From the NCBI RefSeq assembly GCF_028640845.1, contig NC_080540.1:280193524-280257523 (forward strand): a stretch of 64,000 nt of DNA, written 5' to 3'. The translations under genes were made by a program, and so were the position numbers. Positions 54,376 to 64,000 of this stretch are shown one piece after another. Source of the stretch: Ahaetulla prasina. Its lineage: Eukaryota > Chordata > Lepidosauria > Squamata > Colubridae. The notes under the pieces were generated by a model, which worked only from the letters and a program-made list of their open reading frames with translations, was not told the origin of the DNA and did not search any database. How positions within the stretch are numbered: position 1 is the first letter of the stretch; the number at the start of each line of letters is the position of its first letter.

Positions 54376-54784
54376 GGTTCTAAGAATGTATTCTTTGCCT
54401 GAGTTTAGACATTCTAATGCAAAATGCATAGACACACCATCAGCAACCTATTGGGGTTACTGCAGGACAAATCCCACCCCCAGCCTTTTTTGGGAGTACT
54501 GAAGGAATGGGAGAACAAGTGCATAAACCACAATTAACTTTATTTAAATTTAACATTGAGCCTCTAACCGTAATTTACAGATTACCGTATATACTCGAGT
54601 ATAAGCCGACCCGAATATAAGCCGAGGTACCTAATTTTACCACAAAAACTGGGAAAAACTATTGACTCGAGTATAAGCCGAGGGTGGGAAATGAGGCAGC
54701 TACTGGTCAATGTAAAAAATAAAGATAGAGCCAAGTAAAATAACATGAATATTTATTTGAACGAAAAACAATAAAAGTGCAAAA

Positions 54785-55240
54785 GGGGGAAGGAGGATTC
54801 CCAGCTTTAGAAAATTTAGAACTTCCACTTTGGTATGACCTGAGCATAGCTCATAAAATTATCTGCTACAATGTACTTCCTATCAATGACTACTTCAGCT
54901 TCAACCACAACAATACACGAGAACACAATAGATTCAAACTTAAAAGTGAACCTCTCCAATCTAGATTGCAGAAAATGTGACTTCAGTAACAGAGTTGTTA
55001 ATGCCTGGAATGTGCTACCTGACTCTGTGGTCTCTTCCCAAAATCCCCAAAGCCTTAACCAAAGACTATCTAGTATTGACCTCACCCCATTCCTAAGAGG
55101 TCTGTAAGGGGCGTGCATAAGAGCACCAGCGTGCCTACCGTCCCTGTCCTAATGTTCCCTTTAGTTGTATTCCTTTTATGTATTCAATTCATGCTTATAT
55201 TTATATAATTATTTAATATGTATTTGACAAAATAAAATGA
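54785..55240 (+). mobile_element. LINE-C 3' end, plus strand
   Basis: Frame 54871-55107 gives SNLDCRKCDFSNRVVNAWNV then LPDSVVSSQNPQSLNQRLSS, with the normal stop, then the 3' UTR GGGGCGTGCATAAGAGCACC to TATTTGACAAAATAAAATG. Best-preserved 3' end of the family in plus orientation. Confidence 0.85.
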
Positions 55241-55241
55241 A

Positions 55242-55342
55242 TAGAATAGAATAGAATAGAATAGAATAGAATAGAATAGAATAGAATAGAATAGAATAGA
55301 ATAGAATTTTTATTGGCTAAGTGTGATTGGACACACAAGGAT
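55242..55342 (-). mobile_element. AATAG-tailed LINE 3' tip
   Basis: About 12 AATAG units (to 55306) then TTTTTATTGGCTAAGTGTGA and GGACACACAAGGAT. Only ~35 bp of LINE beyond the tail. It abuts the LINE-C 3' end tail to tail. Confidence 0.75.
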
Positions 55343-55613
55343 CTACCACTTCTTTGGATGCCCTTCCCAAATTGAACACTGCAAGCATGAAAATGAGTCC
55401 TCCTTTAGCTTCCAAGGGACCAGGGTGCCTCTGAAGGTCAGTGCTCTAAGTACTAAGAACCCAGCACAAATCTAAGCCTGTATGCACACCAACAGTGAAA
55501 ATACCCTGCACAGTGTCTCTTGGAAGAAGGTTAATTTTCATAGGCGTTGGGGTGGCTCTTTTTTTTTTTTTGGCAGGGCAATAAGGGTCTCTAATATCAT
55601 TAAACCCACTTTA

Positions 55614-56460
<847 letters not shown>

Positions 56461-56950
56461 ACTGAGAAAAGCCTGGCGAGGCGGCTGGGCTACCTTCTGG
56501 CCTCGCAGTCGGCCGTCCGTCCGTCCGTCACTTCTGCTGGCAGCTGAAAAAGGTTCCGTCGCTGGGTTTCGGGACTTTGTTTTTAAAAAACACCACCTTC
56601 CTTTCTCCCTAGTTGGGCGTTTTCCCAGTTCCCTGTTTTTTCCGCCCTTGCCTGTTGAGTTTTACCTGACAAGTTTCTTGCGCTTCCTCGACCTCCCTCC
56701 CCCCCTCCCTCCCTCCCTCCCTCCCTCCCTCCCTCCCTGTCTTGTTTGTAGCCCCAGCGTCCCCTTTCGGTTGTATTTAAATCCAGAGCTTGAAACCTCC
56801 TCAGTGGGAGGAGGAAGCGTCGATTTGGCAGCTGACCGCACTTGCACGGGCTGGGTAAGGAGAGCCCTAGGCGGCCTGCGGCGCGGGGAGGAGAAAAGAA
56901 GCAGCCAAGAAAAAGGGTGGGGTGGGGTGGGGAAATGAATTTAGGAGGCG

Positions 56951-56999
<49 letters not shown>

Positions 57000-57639
57000 T
57001 GCGCCCGTCCGCCCAGAATACAGCTATTTCTTTGAAGGCGGGTGTGTAGCGCCTCCTTCCTTCGCTTGAAACCGGGAGGTTTCACTCTTAAACTCCCTGC
57101 GTGTGTTTGTCAACAATTATAACTCTTGATGGGGTCCCTTGCCTTGCCTCGCCTCTCCCTCGTGCCCTCTCTGTCAACGCTGTCAACAATTATAACTAAC
57201 GCGGGTAATTGTGCGTGAGGGGTGCGCGTGTGTCCACATAGGAATAATGCGCATCTTGGCGCACTAACGAGAGCTAGCTGCCTGCGGTAGAAAGGACTCG
57301 CTGCAAGAGGAAGGGCTGAACGGCTTGGCTCGAGTATAAGCCGAGGGGGCGCTTTTCAGCACAAAAAACGTGCTGAAAAACTCGGCTTATACTCGAGTAT
57401 ATACGGTACACTGTGTACTAAGGAATTGCCAGAGACCCAGGCCACAGACTTCTGCTATTTCCTGAAAATTAAAACTAAAACCTACCTTGAAATACAGAAT
57501 AATTTATTCTGTATATCCTATACTGTAGATCATTAAATTTGTAGCCTGGATTTGTCCTTCACTCCTGGTGTATATCTTCTTTATAGGTGCTTTTGACTAT
57601 GATGGATGTTATCTGTGCAGCTTTACATATAGTGACCAG

Positions 57640-58430
57640 ATTTTAACATTGGTAAAGTGGGACACCATTGACCGGGGGGGGGGGGTGTTCTAAATATTTT
57701 TAGTACCGGTTCTGTGGGCGTGGCTTATTTTGGGGTGTGGCTTGGTGGTCATGTGACTGGGTGGGCGTGGCTAGCTGCTCATGTGACCGGGTGGCCCTGG
57801 CTAAGGCATAGAAACTACTCAGAGGGCTAAAAAAAGTAATTTCTGACTGGTCCTCGCACTTATGACCATCCTCACATTTATGTCCATTGGAGCATTTTTA
57901 ACAACCATGTCACTTATTTCACAACTGCTTCTCTTCACCATGGTTACAAGATAGGGTGCAAAATGTAAAATGTGAGGACAGTTGTAGGTGTGAGGACCAG
58001 TCAAAAGTGTGAGAACAGGTCAAAAATAACTTTTTCAGTCCTCTGAGTAGTCCCTACGCACAAAATGCTGCAACAGGGATAAATGATGACTGGTCATAAG
58101 TGTGAGGACTGGTCAAAAGTGTGAGAACCTGTCAGAAATCACTTTTTTCAGCCATCTGGGTAGTCCCTATGCACATAGGGACTACCCAGAGGACTGAAAA
58201 AGTGATTTCTGACAAGTTCTCACACTTTTGACCAGTCCTCACACTTATGACCAGTCATCATTTATCCCTGTTGCAGCATTTTTAATAACCATGTCACTCA
58301 TGTCACAACTGCGGTGCTTCATGTGACCGGGTGGGCATGTCCAGGTGGTCATGTGACATAGCTTCTTTGCCCTAATGACTGTTTGCTGCAATGTTCTTAA
58401 GTGTGAAAAAACAGTCATAAGTCACTTTTT
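57640..58430. mobile_element. MITE-like complex with long inverted repeat
   Basis: GTACCGGTTCTGTGGGCGTG (57704) and CATGTGACCGGGTGGGCATG (58318) resemble hAT MITE interiors. Between them CACTTATGACCAGTCATCA-type sequence appears several times in both orientations. The core palindrome is listed separately. Outer ends are not clear. Confidence 0.5.
58062..58283. repeat. Inverted repeat, 110-bp arms, 2-bp centre
   Basis: 58062-58171 and 58174-58283 are inverse copies centred on CCCTATGCACATAGGG with only a few mismatches (one extra T in a T-run, CATC against CCTC). A single RNA strand could form a ~110-bp hairpin. Confidence 0.93.
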
Positions 58431-58464
58431 CAGTGCCATGCTTGTTAAACCAATTACCAGAACA

Positions 58465-58705
58465 AATCCATTCTCCCTCCCTCTTTCTCTCCATCTCTTT
58501 CTCCCCCTTTCTCTCTTTCTCTCCTTAATCTCTTTCTCCCTCCCTCTCTTTCTCTCAATCTTTCTCTCCTTAATCTCTCTTTCTCCCGCCTTCTCTTTCT
58601 CCCCCCTTTCTCGTCTTCATCTTTCTCCTTCTATCCTTCATCTCTCTTTCTCTCCTTCATTTTTCTCTCCATCTTTCTCTCCTCAATCTCTCTTTCTCTC
58701 TGTCC
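58465..58705. repeat. Polypyrimidine (CTTTCTCTCC)n tract
   Basis: 240 bp almost purely C/T on the plus strand. The 125-codon F/L/S-rich frame over it is a repeat translation. Confidence 0.95.
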
Positions 58706-58796
58706 AAAATGTGGACTTTGCTGTCTTCAAAAGAATGGCCTTTGTCTTGTAAATACAAATAGACTGCTGAATCTAGTCCTGATCCTTGAATTGAAT

Positions 58797-58833
58797 TAAT
58801 AATAATAATAATAATAATAATAAAGGTAATTAC

Positions 58834-58884
<51 letters not shown>
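58797..58884. repeat. (ATA)n and (ATT)n microsatellites
   Basis: Nine AAT units then, after 12 bp, about 16 ATT units that form the tail of the L2 copy on the right. Confidence 0.95.
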
Positions 58885-58888
<4 letters not shown>

Positions 58889-59345
58889 TCAATTTTTATA
58901 CCGCCCTTCTTCTGAAGGACTCAGGGCGGTGTACAGCCAAGGTAAAACAAACAGTACAATATACAATTTAAAATACGAATTAAAAAACTTATTACATAAT
59001 TGGCCTAAAACTTTGGAACATATAAAACTAAAACCCATTAAAAATTGATAATAAAAATTTAAAACCAATAAAATTTAAGCCAGCCCCGCGTGAATAAATA
59101 AATGTGTTTTCAATTCGCACCGAAAGGTCCGAAGGTCAGGTATTTAGCGTAAGCCCGGGGGAAGTTCGTTCCAGAGGGTAGGAGCCCCCACAGAGAAGGA
59201 TCTTCCCCTGGGGGCCACCAGCCGACATTGCTTGGCGGACGGCACCCTGAGAAGTCCCTCTCTGTGTGAGCGTACGGGTCGGTGGGAGGCATGAGGTAAC
59301 AGCAGGCGGTCCCGTAAGTACCCAGGCCCTAAGCCAGCTATCTTA
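58885..59345 (-). mobile_element. L2 LINE 3' end
   Basis: Begins TTTTTATACCGCCCTTCTTC and CTGAAGGACTCAGGGCGGTG, then the AT-rich 3' UTR, then coding trailer in reverse (minus frames give GAPTLWNELPPGLR and LRDRLLLPHASHRPVRSHRE). Frames are broken. Confidence 0.82.
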
Positions 59346-59732
59346 ACAGAAGACGAAAACAAACAACAGAAAATGAAATAACATGTGGCAAAATAATTGG
59401 CCTTTGTTTTTTGTTTGTTTGTTTGTTTGTTTGTTTGTTTGTTTTTTGAGTCTGCTGCAGCATTCTTTGTTTGACTAAGACAAACACTTTCTGAAACCAT
59501 CTTACTTGAAAACATTCCAAGTAAATATTTTGGGTGACTGCACAATTCCTTAAGAAAACCATAGAATTGCAACCAGATCCTCAGTAGAAAATCTCATAGA
59601 CTTCTTTCCTACAAATATTTTCAATCATAATAATGTAGGCCGAATCTTTATATTCTAGTTCTTTGTGAGTTTATTGGTTTTTGGTTCATTAGATTTATAT
59701 TGGAGCTTTATTCAGGAGTTCACCACTGCATA
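59346..59732. other. No gene; (GTTT)n run
   Basis: (GTTT)9 lies at about 59409-59443. The rest is unassigned. Confidence 0.5.
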
Positions 59733-59735
59733 CAT

Positions 59736-59798
<63 letters not shown>

Positions 59799-59890
59799 TT
59801 CATATTTTTATACCGCCCTTCTTCGAAGACTCAGGGCGGTGTACAGCCAATAAAACGACAAGAATCCCAACAAATTTAAAATAAAATATC
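59733..59890 (-). mobile_element. L2 LINE 3' tip with (TTTA)n tail
   Basis: About 17 TTTA units, then TTTTTATACCGCCCTTCTTC and ACTCAGGGCGGTGTACAGCC. Only ~90 bp of L2 follows the tail. Confidence 0.8.
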
Positions 59891-60335
59891 AAATATCATA
59901 CATAGTCCTCCCTCCTGTTTTTTCCTATCAACCACAACCAGTGTGGAAGGTTGAGTTAAGAGAGTGAGCAGCTCAAATTCACAGATGAACTTCTGTGTCT
60001 TAAAATGGATTACTTCCTCTATGTCCCCCACTCCCCAGCATTTTAACTACTATATGTTACTATACTTATGTTACTATAAGACATTGGCTTTCATTACATC
60101 TCACATTATGATCATTCGCATAATTTTCTACTCCCTAGCAGAGCCCAAGCACACTGCCAACAAGAGATTCAATTGGAAATCACTTACTTTTCCAAATGTT
60201 GGACTCCATTTTTTTTCACACACACCACCCCAAATTGAATAGAACTGGCAACATCTGAAGGCTAAAAAAACAATGTACCTCTATCCTACATATTTAAAGT
60301 GTATTTATTTTTCAATGCTAAAGTTACTTTACTGG
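59891..60335. other. No assignable feature
   Basis: The 92-codon frame at 59964-60242 lacks motifs. Confidence 0.35.
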
Positions 60336-60535
60336 AGAAGAGTCTAATGCTGGGAAAGATTGAGGGGAAAAGAAGAATGGGACAACAGAGAATGAGGTGG
60401 CTGGATGGAGTCACTGAAGCAGTAGGCGTGAGCTTACATGGACTCCAGAGGAAGGTAGAGGACAGGAAGGCCTGGAGGAACATTGTCCATGGTGTCGCGA
60501 TTGGTCGGACATGACTTTGCAACTAACAACAAAAA
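60336..60535 (+). mobile_element. BovB (RTE) LINE 3' end
   Basis: Open plus frame (60299-60514, homologous from ~60350) gives GQQRMRWLDGVTEAVGVSL then KVEDRKAWRNIVHGVAIGRT, the BovB ORF2 C terminus, ending GTCGGACATGACTTTGCAAC. Near-identical in layout to 16140-16372. Confidence 0.85.
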
Positions 60536-61489
60536 GTTTCTTTTTTACATTTTTGAAATTAGATGAGTGCCCCCTGGTTGTCTGTCCCCCTCTTTTCCCC
60601 CACTTTTTTTTAACTTAGAAAGATTATATTAACATTCAGCCTGAAGATGATTTTGAACATTCTTGCAGCATATAGCTGACATGACTGGTCTGAAAAAGAT
60701 CTAAGCAAAATCCTTGATAGCACATTTATGGAAATCCAGGAAGAAATCCCTGAGCTATAGGCTAGGTTGGAACAGCCCTGTGACTAGGTAAAGGAAAAGG
60801 ACGGTAAATCATTAGTCAATTGATTTGTTATTACTTTATTATGAATGCCCCATAGAGAGAGAAGTGATTGTAAAGTGTTTTGATTCTGGAGCCAAAATTA
60901 TTTGGCTGGACTATGTCCGATGTCTTGGGTTGCAAAAAATTTGACTGACTTTGATTCATATTTTTTTTTCAGGAATGAGAAGCCATGGTTCTTCAGTTGC
61001 CTCCTTGCAAATGTTTCTGTTTTGTGTGTCCCTTCTCTGATAAATGTGCCCAATTTCCTACCAGTGGTCACTGCTTCCTGCCAATGAACAAAGACTGGAG
61101 AAGTTGCATCAGATTTATTTCGGTGAGCACAATGGTTGGGATGTATTTTCTCAAACGTGTTGTTTATTAAGGAAACAAGAAGCAATCCAAGCAGCCTTTC
61201 CCAATGTTTGATGGCCCCAGTTTTATTTTCTCCCTAGAGAAGAATAAGATTGTAATGCTAGATTGCAAACCAGTTGCACTGTTCCATAAAACAAGATTGA
61301 AATTATTAAGAACCATGGTTACTTCTTCCACCTGAATTCATTGACAATGAAGATGTCATAGAGGTGGAGAGCGTCTTCCTTTTAGGATCAACCATAAACA
61401 AGCATTCAAAAAAAAAATACTCTGCAGACTAGCATTGATAGAGCAGCCATGAAGACCTTTAAAAAGGTATTCAAATGTCATGATGAGTC
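60536..61489. other. No assignable gene or repeat
   Basis: Frames of 60-95 codons at 60.9-61.2 kb overlap on opposite strands and show no domain. MITE-free by inspection. Confidence 0.35.
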
Positions 61490-61626
61490 CAGTGGTGGGA
61501 TTCAAGTAATTTAACAACCGGTCCCCTGCCCTAATGATTTCTTCCAGCAACCACTTTGCCAAACTGCTCAGAAAGTTAAGAACCGGTTCTCCCAAAGTGG
61601 TGCAAACTGGATGAATCCCACCACTG
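61490..61626. mobile_element. hAT MITE, AACCGGTT family
   Basis: Termini CAGTGGTGGGATTCAAG and ATGAATCCCACCACTG, 137 bp, the same length as 21283-21419. Flanks do not show a clean 8-bp duplication. Confidence 0.8.
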
Positions 61627-61634
61627 GTCCATAT

Positions 61635-62075
61635 CTACAAATATCAGAATCAGGCAATTTAATCATATGAGACTTTATGGAAATAGAAGTAAGATAGGAA
61701 GAGTATTGAAAGAGCTCTTGAAAACTGGCGTTGGAGAAGACTCCTGAGAATACAATAGACAGCCCCCCCCCAAAAAAAAAACCAACCCAAGGAATCATCA
61801 AGCAAATCAACCCTTCACATTTGAAGCACAAAGGACCAAGCTCATCATATGGCACATTATAGAGAGACCCAGTTCTCTGGCAAAGGTTCTAATCTGGAAA
61901 GGTAGGAGGAAAGAAAAGAAGACAATCCCCAGTGGCAAGATGGACAGACTCAGTTACAATGGTGATGGGGACACCAGTGGAGGAACTGAAGGACCAGGTC
62001 AGGGACAAAGAGTCATGGGGAAAATATATCTGTGTGGTCTCTAGCAGTCAACAATGACTTGATGGCACGTAATCA
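61635..62075 (+). mobile_element. RTE/BovB-like LINE fragment
   Basis: Reads in broken frames as a BovB-like region: GAAAACTGGCGTTGGAGAAG, CACATTTGAAGCACAAAGGA, then GGCAAGATGGACAGACTCAG and AGTCAACAATGACTTGATGG. More diverged than 60336-60535. Confidence 0.55.
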
Positions 62076-62091
62076 GTCATTCAGTCTAACT

Positions 62092-62535
62092 CAGGGGTAT
62101 CAAACTCGATTTCACTGAGGGACGCATCAGGGTTGGTTTGACCTACGGAGGGAGTGGGGGCATGGGCAGGGTGGGTGTGGCCAGCTCAATGCCATTCGTG
62201 TCAGGGGTGCCTGTGGTGGCCCAAGCACTCTATCAGTGAAAACGGGCTCCTGAGCTCTGTTTTAGACTGCCATGGCCTCCTGCAACCCTCTGCCAGTGAA
62301 AATGGAGCTCGGGAGGGCTACATGCGTCATTTGAAAACAGAGCTCGGGAGCCCGTTTTCGCTGGCAGAGAGTTGTAGGGGACAGTGGCAGCCGAAAACAG
62401 AACTCGGGAGCCTCTTTTTGCTGGCAGAAGCACCGCAAGCCAGTCCTTCGCTGTTTCCAAGGCATCCCCGAAGGCCAGATCTAAGTACCTCATGGGCCAG
62501 ATCCGGCCCCCTGGGCCTTAAGTTTCACACCCCTG
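62092..62535. mobile_element. hAT MITE, GGGTGTCAAAC family
   Basis: Termini CAGGGGTATCAAAC and GTTTCACACCCCTG bound 444 bp. GTCTAACT flanks both sides exactly (62084-62091, 62536-62543). GAAAACGGGCTCCTGAGCTC-like blocks recur four times inside, in both orientations, making it longer than its siblings. Confidence 0.9.
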
Positions 62536-62543
62536 GTCTAACT

Positions 62544-64000
62544 GAATAGACTTTCTATTTTCCTGAATTCTAAACATCCAGATAAAGTTTAACAAAGGGG
62601 GCCATCAAGAACCAGTGATATTCTAGTAACTGAGTAAGATGAGGCAAAGCTTGCACTACCCAGAGGCATCCTCAAGGAGAGTTAGAAAGGTCAAGATGGC
62701 AGCTACAACCGTGTGATTGAACTCCTGGTCTTTTATGTGTCATGAGACATCCTGACTTTAATGTGAAGGAACATTATGGCTAGATTTATACATTGTGATG
62801 TGTCAGCTTTTACTTAAGTGTGCAGTATGGATCTATTATAGTATGAAAATTTTATTGAATGGTTTAATCCAATCTGTGATTAGTTAATGTTGGATTATTT
62901 AACAGATTATATTTAATCTGGTTTATGCAATGTCTAATCCAGATCAATGACAGGAAAGAACCGGCAATTTTGAGGAAGGAATAAAAGATGATTAGCCAGA
63001 AGCATAAGCATAGAGGACTTATGTTATTCTTTTTAAATGGGATTTATTTTAAATCAGGAAAGTGACTTAAAAAGAATTGAGGCACAATTTAAAAAATCAA
63101 ATTATTATTTAAAAAATGGAAAGACAGGACAGAAACAATGTTGGAAAATGTGTAATAAAGTGTTCAGGAACATATATGCAAATTTGAAAGCAAAGAAGTA
63201 ATTAGCACCTGAAAGCTCAATCTCAGTGCTCAGATAAAAGTGCTCAGATAAAAGAAAAACAATTTGGGAAAGTGCGCTTTTAAAAAATAATTACAGAGTG
63301 AATGTCAATGTTGGAAAAACCTAATATGAACATAAATATAATCATCGGACCTCTCTGCTCCTGTTCATTTCTCTTGTCAGATTAGCCTCCTTCTAATTAA
63401 AACAATTTAAATGAAAAAAAAAATCTTATCTTGCAAGAACATTTTATTTGTTCTCACCATAAAAAAAATGCTGAAAGGAAGCTGCTTCATGCATTCACCT
63501 ACACCAGAACCAAACAGCCTAGATGGCAAGATTCATGCTTAGAGATTCAGTGTGTGTGTCACTTGCTGTAATTCAGTAATTTGATGTAGCAATTGAAGCC
63601 GGACCAGTTTTATAACTGCTTTGAGGATCTCCAATCTCTTTGCTGTGTAAAGAAAGGAGAGAATCTTTTGAAAAAGATGTGTACGCTAAACTAGAGAAGA
63701 TTAAGAGTAAACACAAATTTCTGAAGGCCACCATCTTCAGAAACTGGAGCTGACTTTCTTTCTGTTGCTATATATGTTAGGACTAGAAGGTATGTGTCTA
63801 ATGTCTTTCATATTCCCTACCATGGATGTGATGTAGATCTGCAAAATAGATCTTTTTTGCTGCTTTCAGATGTCTTTCCATCACATCTACTTCTGTTCTA
63901 ATTCCCCACCCCCAATTAGAATCCTTTGCAGATGTGCTTTTAGCATCTCCCACATCCCATATACTCATACCTTTAATGTTTTTTTTCTCTACTCAAGTGA
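62544..64000. other. No assignable gene or repeat
   Basis: AT-rich to the window edge. A 12-bp direct repeat (AGTGCTCAGATAAAAG, 63225-63255) is the only tandem feature noticed. Confidence 0.4.

Noticed and set aside
58375..58752. 125-codon Phe/Leu/Ser frame that looks like membrane segments
   Set aside because: Translation of a polypyrimidine tract; hydrophobicity is a repeat artefact.

Overview
The window is repeat-dominated vertebrate nuclear DNA, most likely from a squamate reptile and plausibly an advanced (colubroid) snake. The evidence is its mixture of repeats: CR1, L2, R4-type and BovB/RTE LINEs, a tRNA-derived SINE with the BovB-type CTTTACC tail, Penelope-like sequences, many short hAT and TA-duplicating MITEs, and a LINE family whose 3' ends run into AATAG pentamer arrays, a tail-seeded microsatellite known from snakes. 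This assignment is inference; no species-diagnostic gene is present. I found no intact host protein-coding gene, no rRNA or tRNA gene and no CRISPR array. Nearly every longer open frame is a piece of a retroelement or a translated microsatellite.

Layout. 0-10 kb: an old CR1 copy cut by two MITEs, a Sauria-type SINE, two R4-type LINE tails, and two copies of the AATAG-tailed LINE, one keeping 231 codons of reverse transcriptase. 10-24 kb: clusters of hAT and TA-type MITEs, several nested, with CR1, BovB, RTE and L2 fragments. 24-34 kb: four copies of a second CR1-superclade LINE (called LINE-C here), one of them split by an L2 insertion, a three-level nest (CR1 inside a hAT-like element inside a TA-type MITE) and a probable solo LTR. 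34-40 kb: sparse, AT-rich, mostly unassigned DNA with a 30-bp minisatellite and a Penelope 3' region carrying a SINE. 40.3-44.1 kb: a direct tandem duplication of about 1.86 kb, each copy with a truncated L2 LINE. 44-47.5 kb: SINE, hAT elements, a solo LTR with target-site duplication, and CR1.

47.5-52.05 kb holds the best-preserved mobile element: a minus-strand Ty3/Gypsy (Mag-like) LTR retrotransposon with 190-bp LTRs differing at 2 positions, a 5-bp target duplication, a polypurine tract, a primer-binding site resembling tRNA-Ser, and recognisable gag, protease, RT, RNase H and integrase, broken by several frameshifts. 54.6-57.4 kb is a 2.8-kb segment bounded by matching inverted termini (TA, then CCGTATATACTCGAGTATAAGCCG). 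It contains LINE fragments and a GC- and CpG-rich tract of about 1.6 kb; on the minus strand that tract reads as a protein-like N-terminal fragment I cannot name. 57.6-58.4 kb contains a long inverted repeat with 110-bp arms. The remainder holds L2, BovB and hAT copies and unassigned AT-rich DNA.

The genes present work only as parts of mobile elements. LINE reverse transcriptases would have mobilised their own copies and the SINEs that share their tails. The MITEs lack transposases and would have depended on autonomous relatives elsewhere. Small deletions in GC-rich tracts recur in the tandem duplication, the Gypsy pol and the CpG-rich tract, so sequencing or assembly error must be weighed against real decay throughout.
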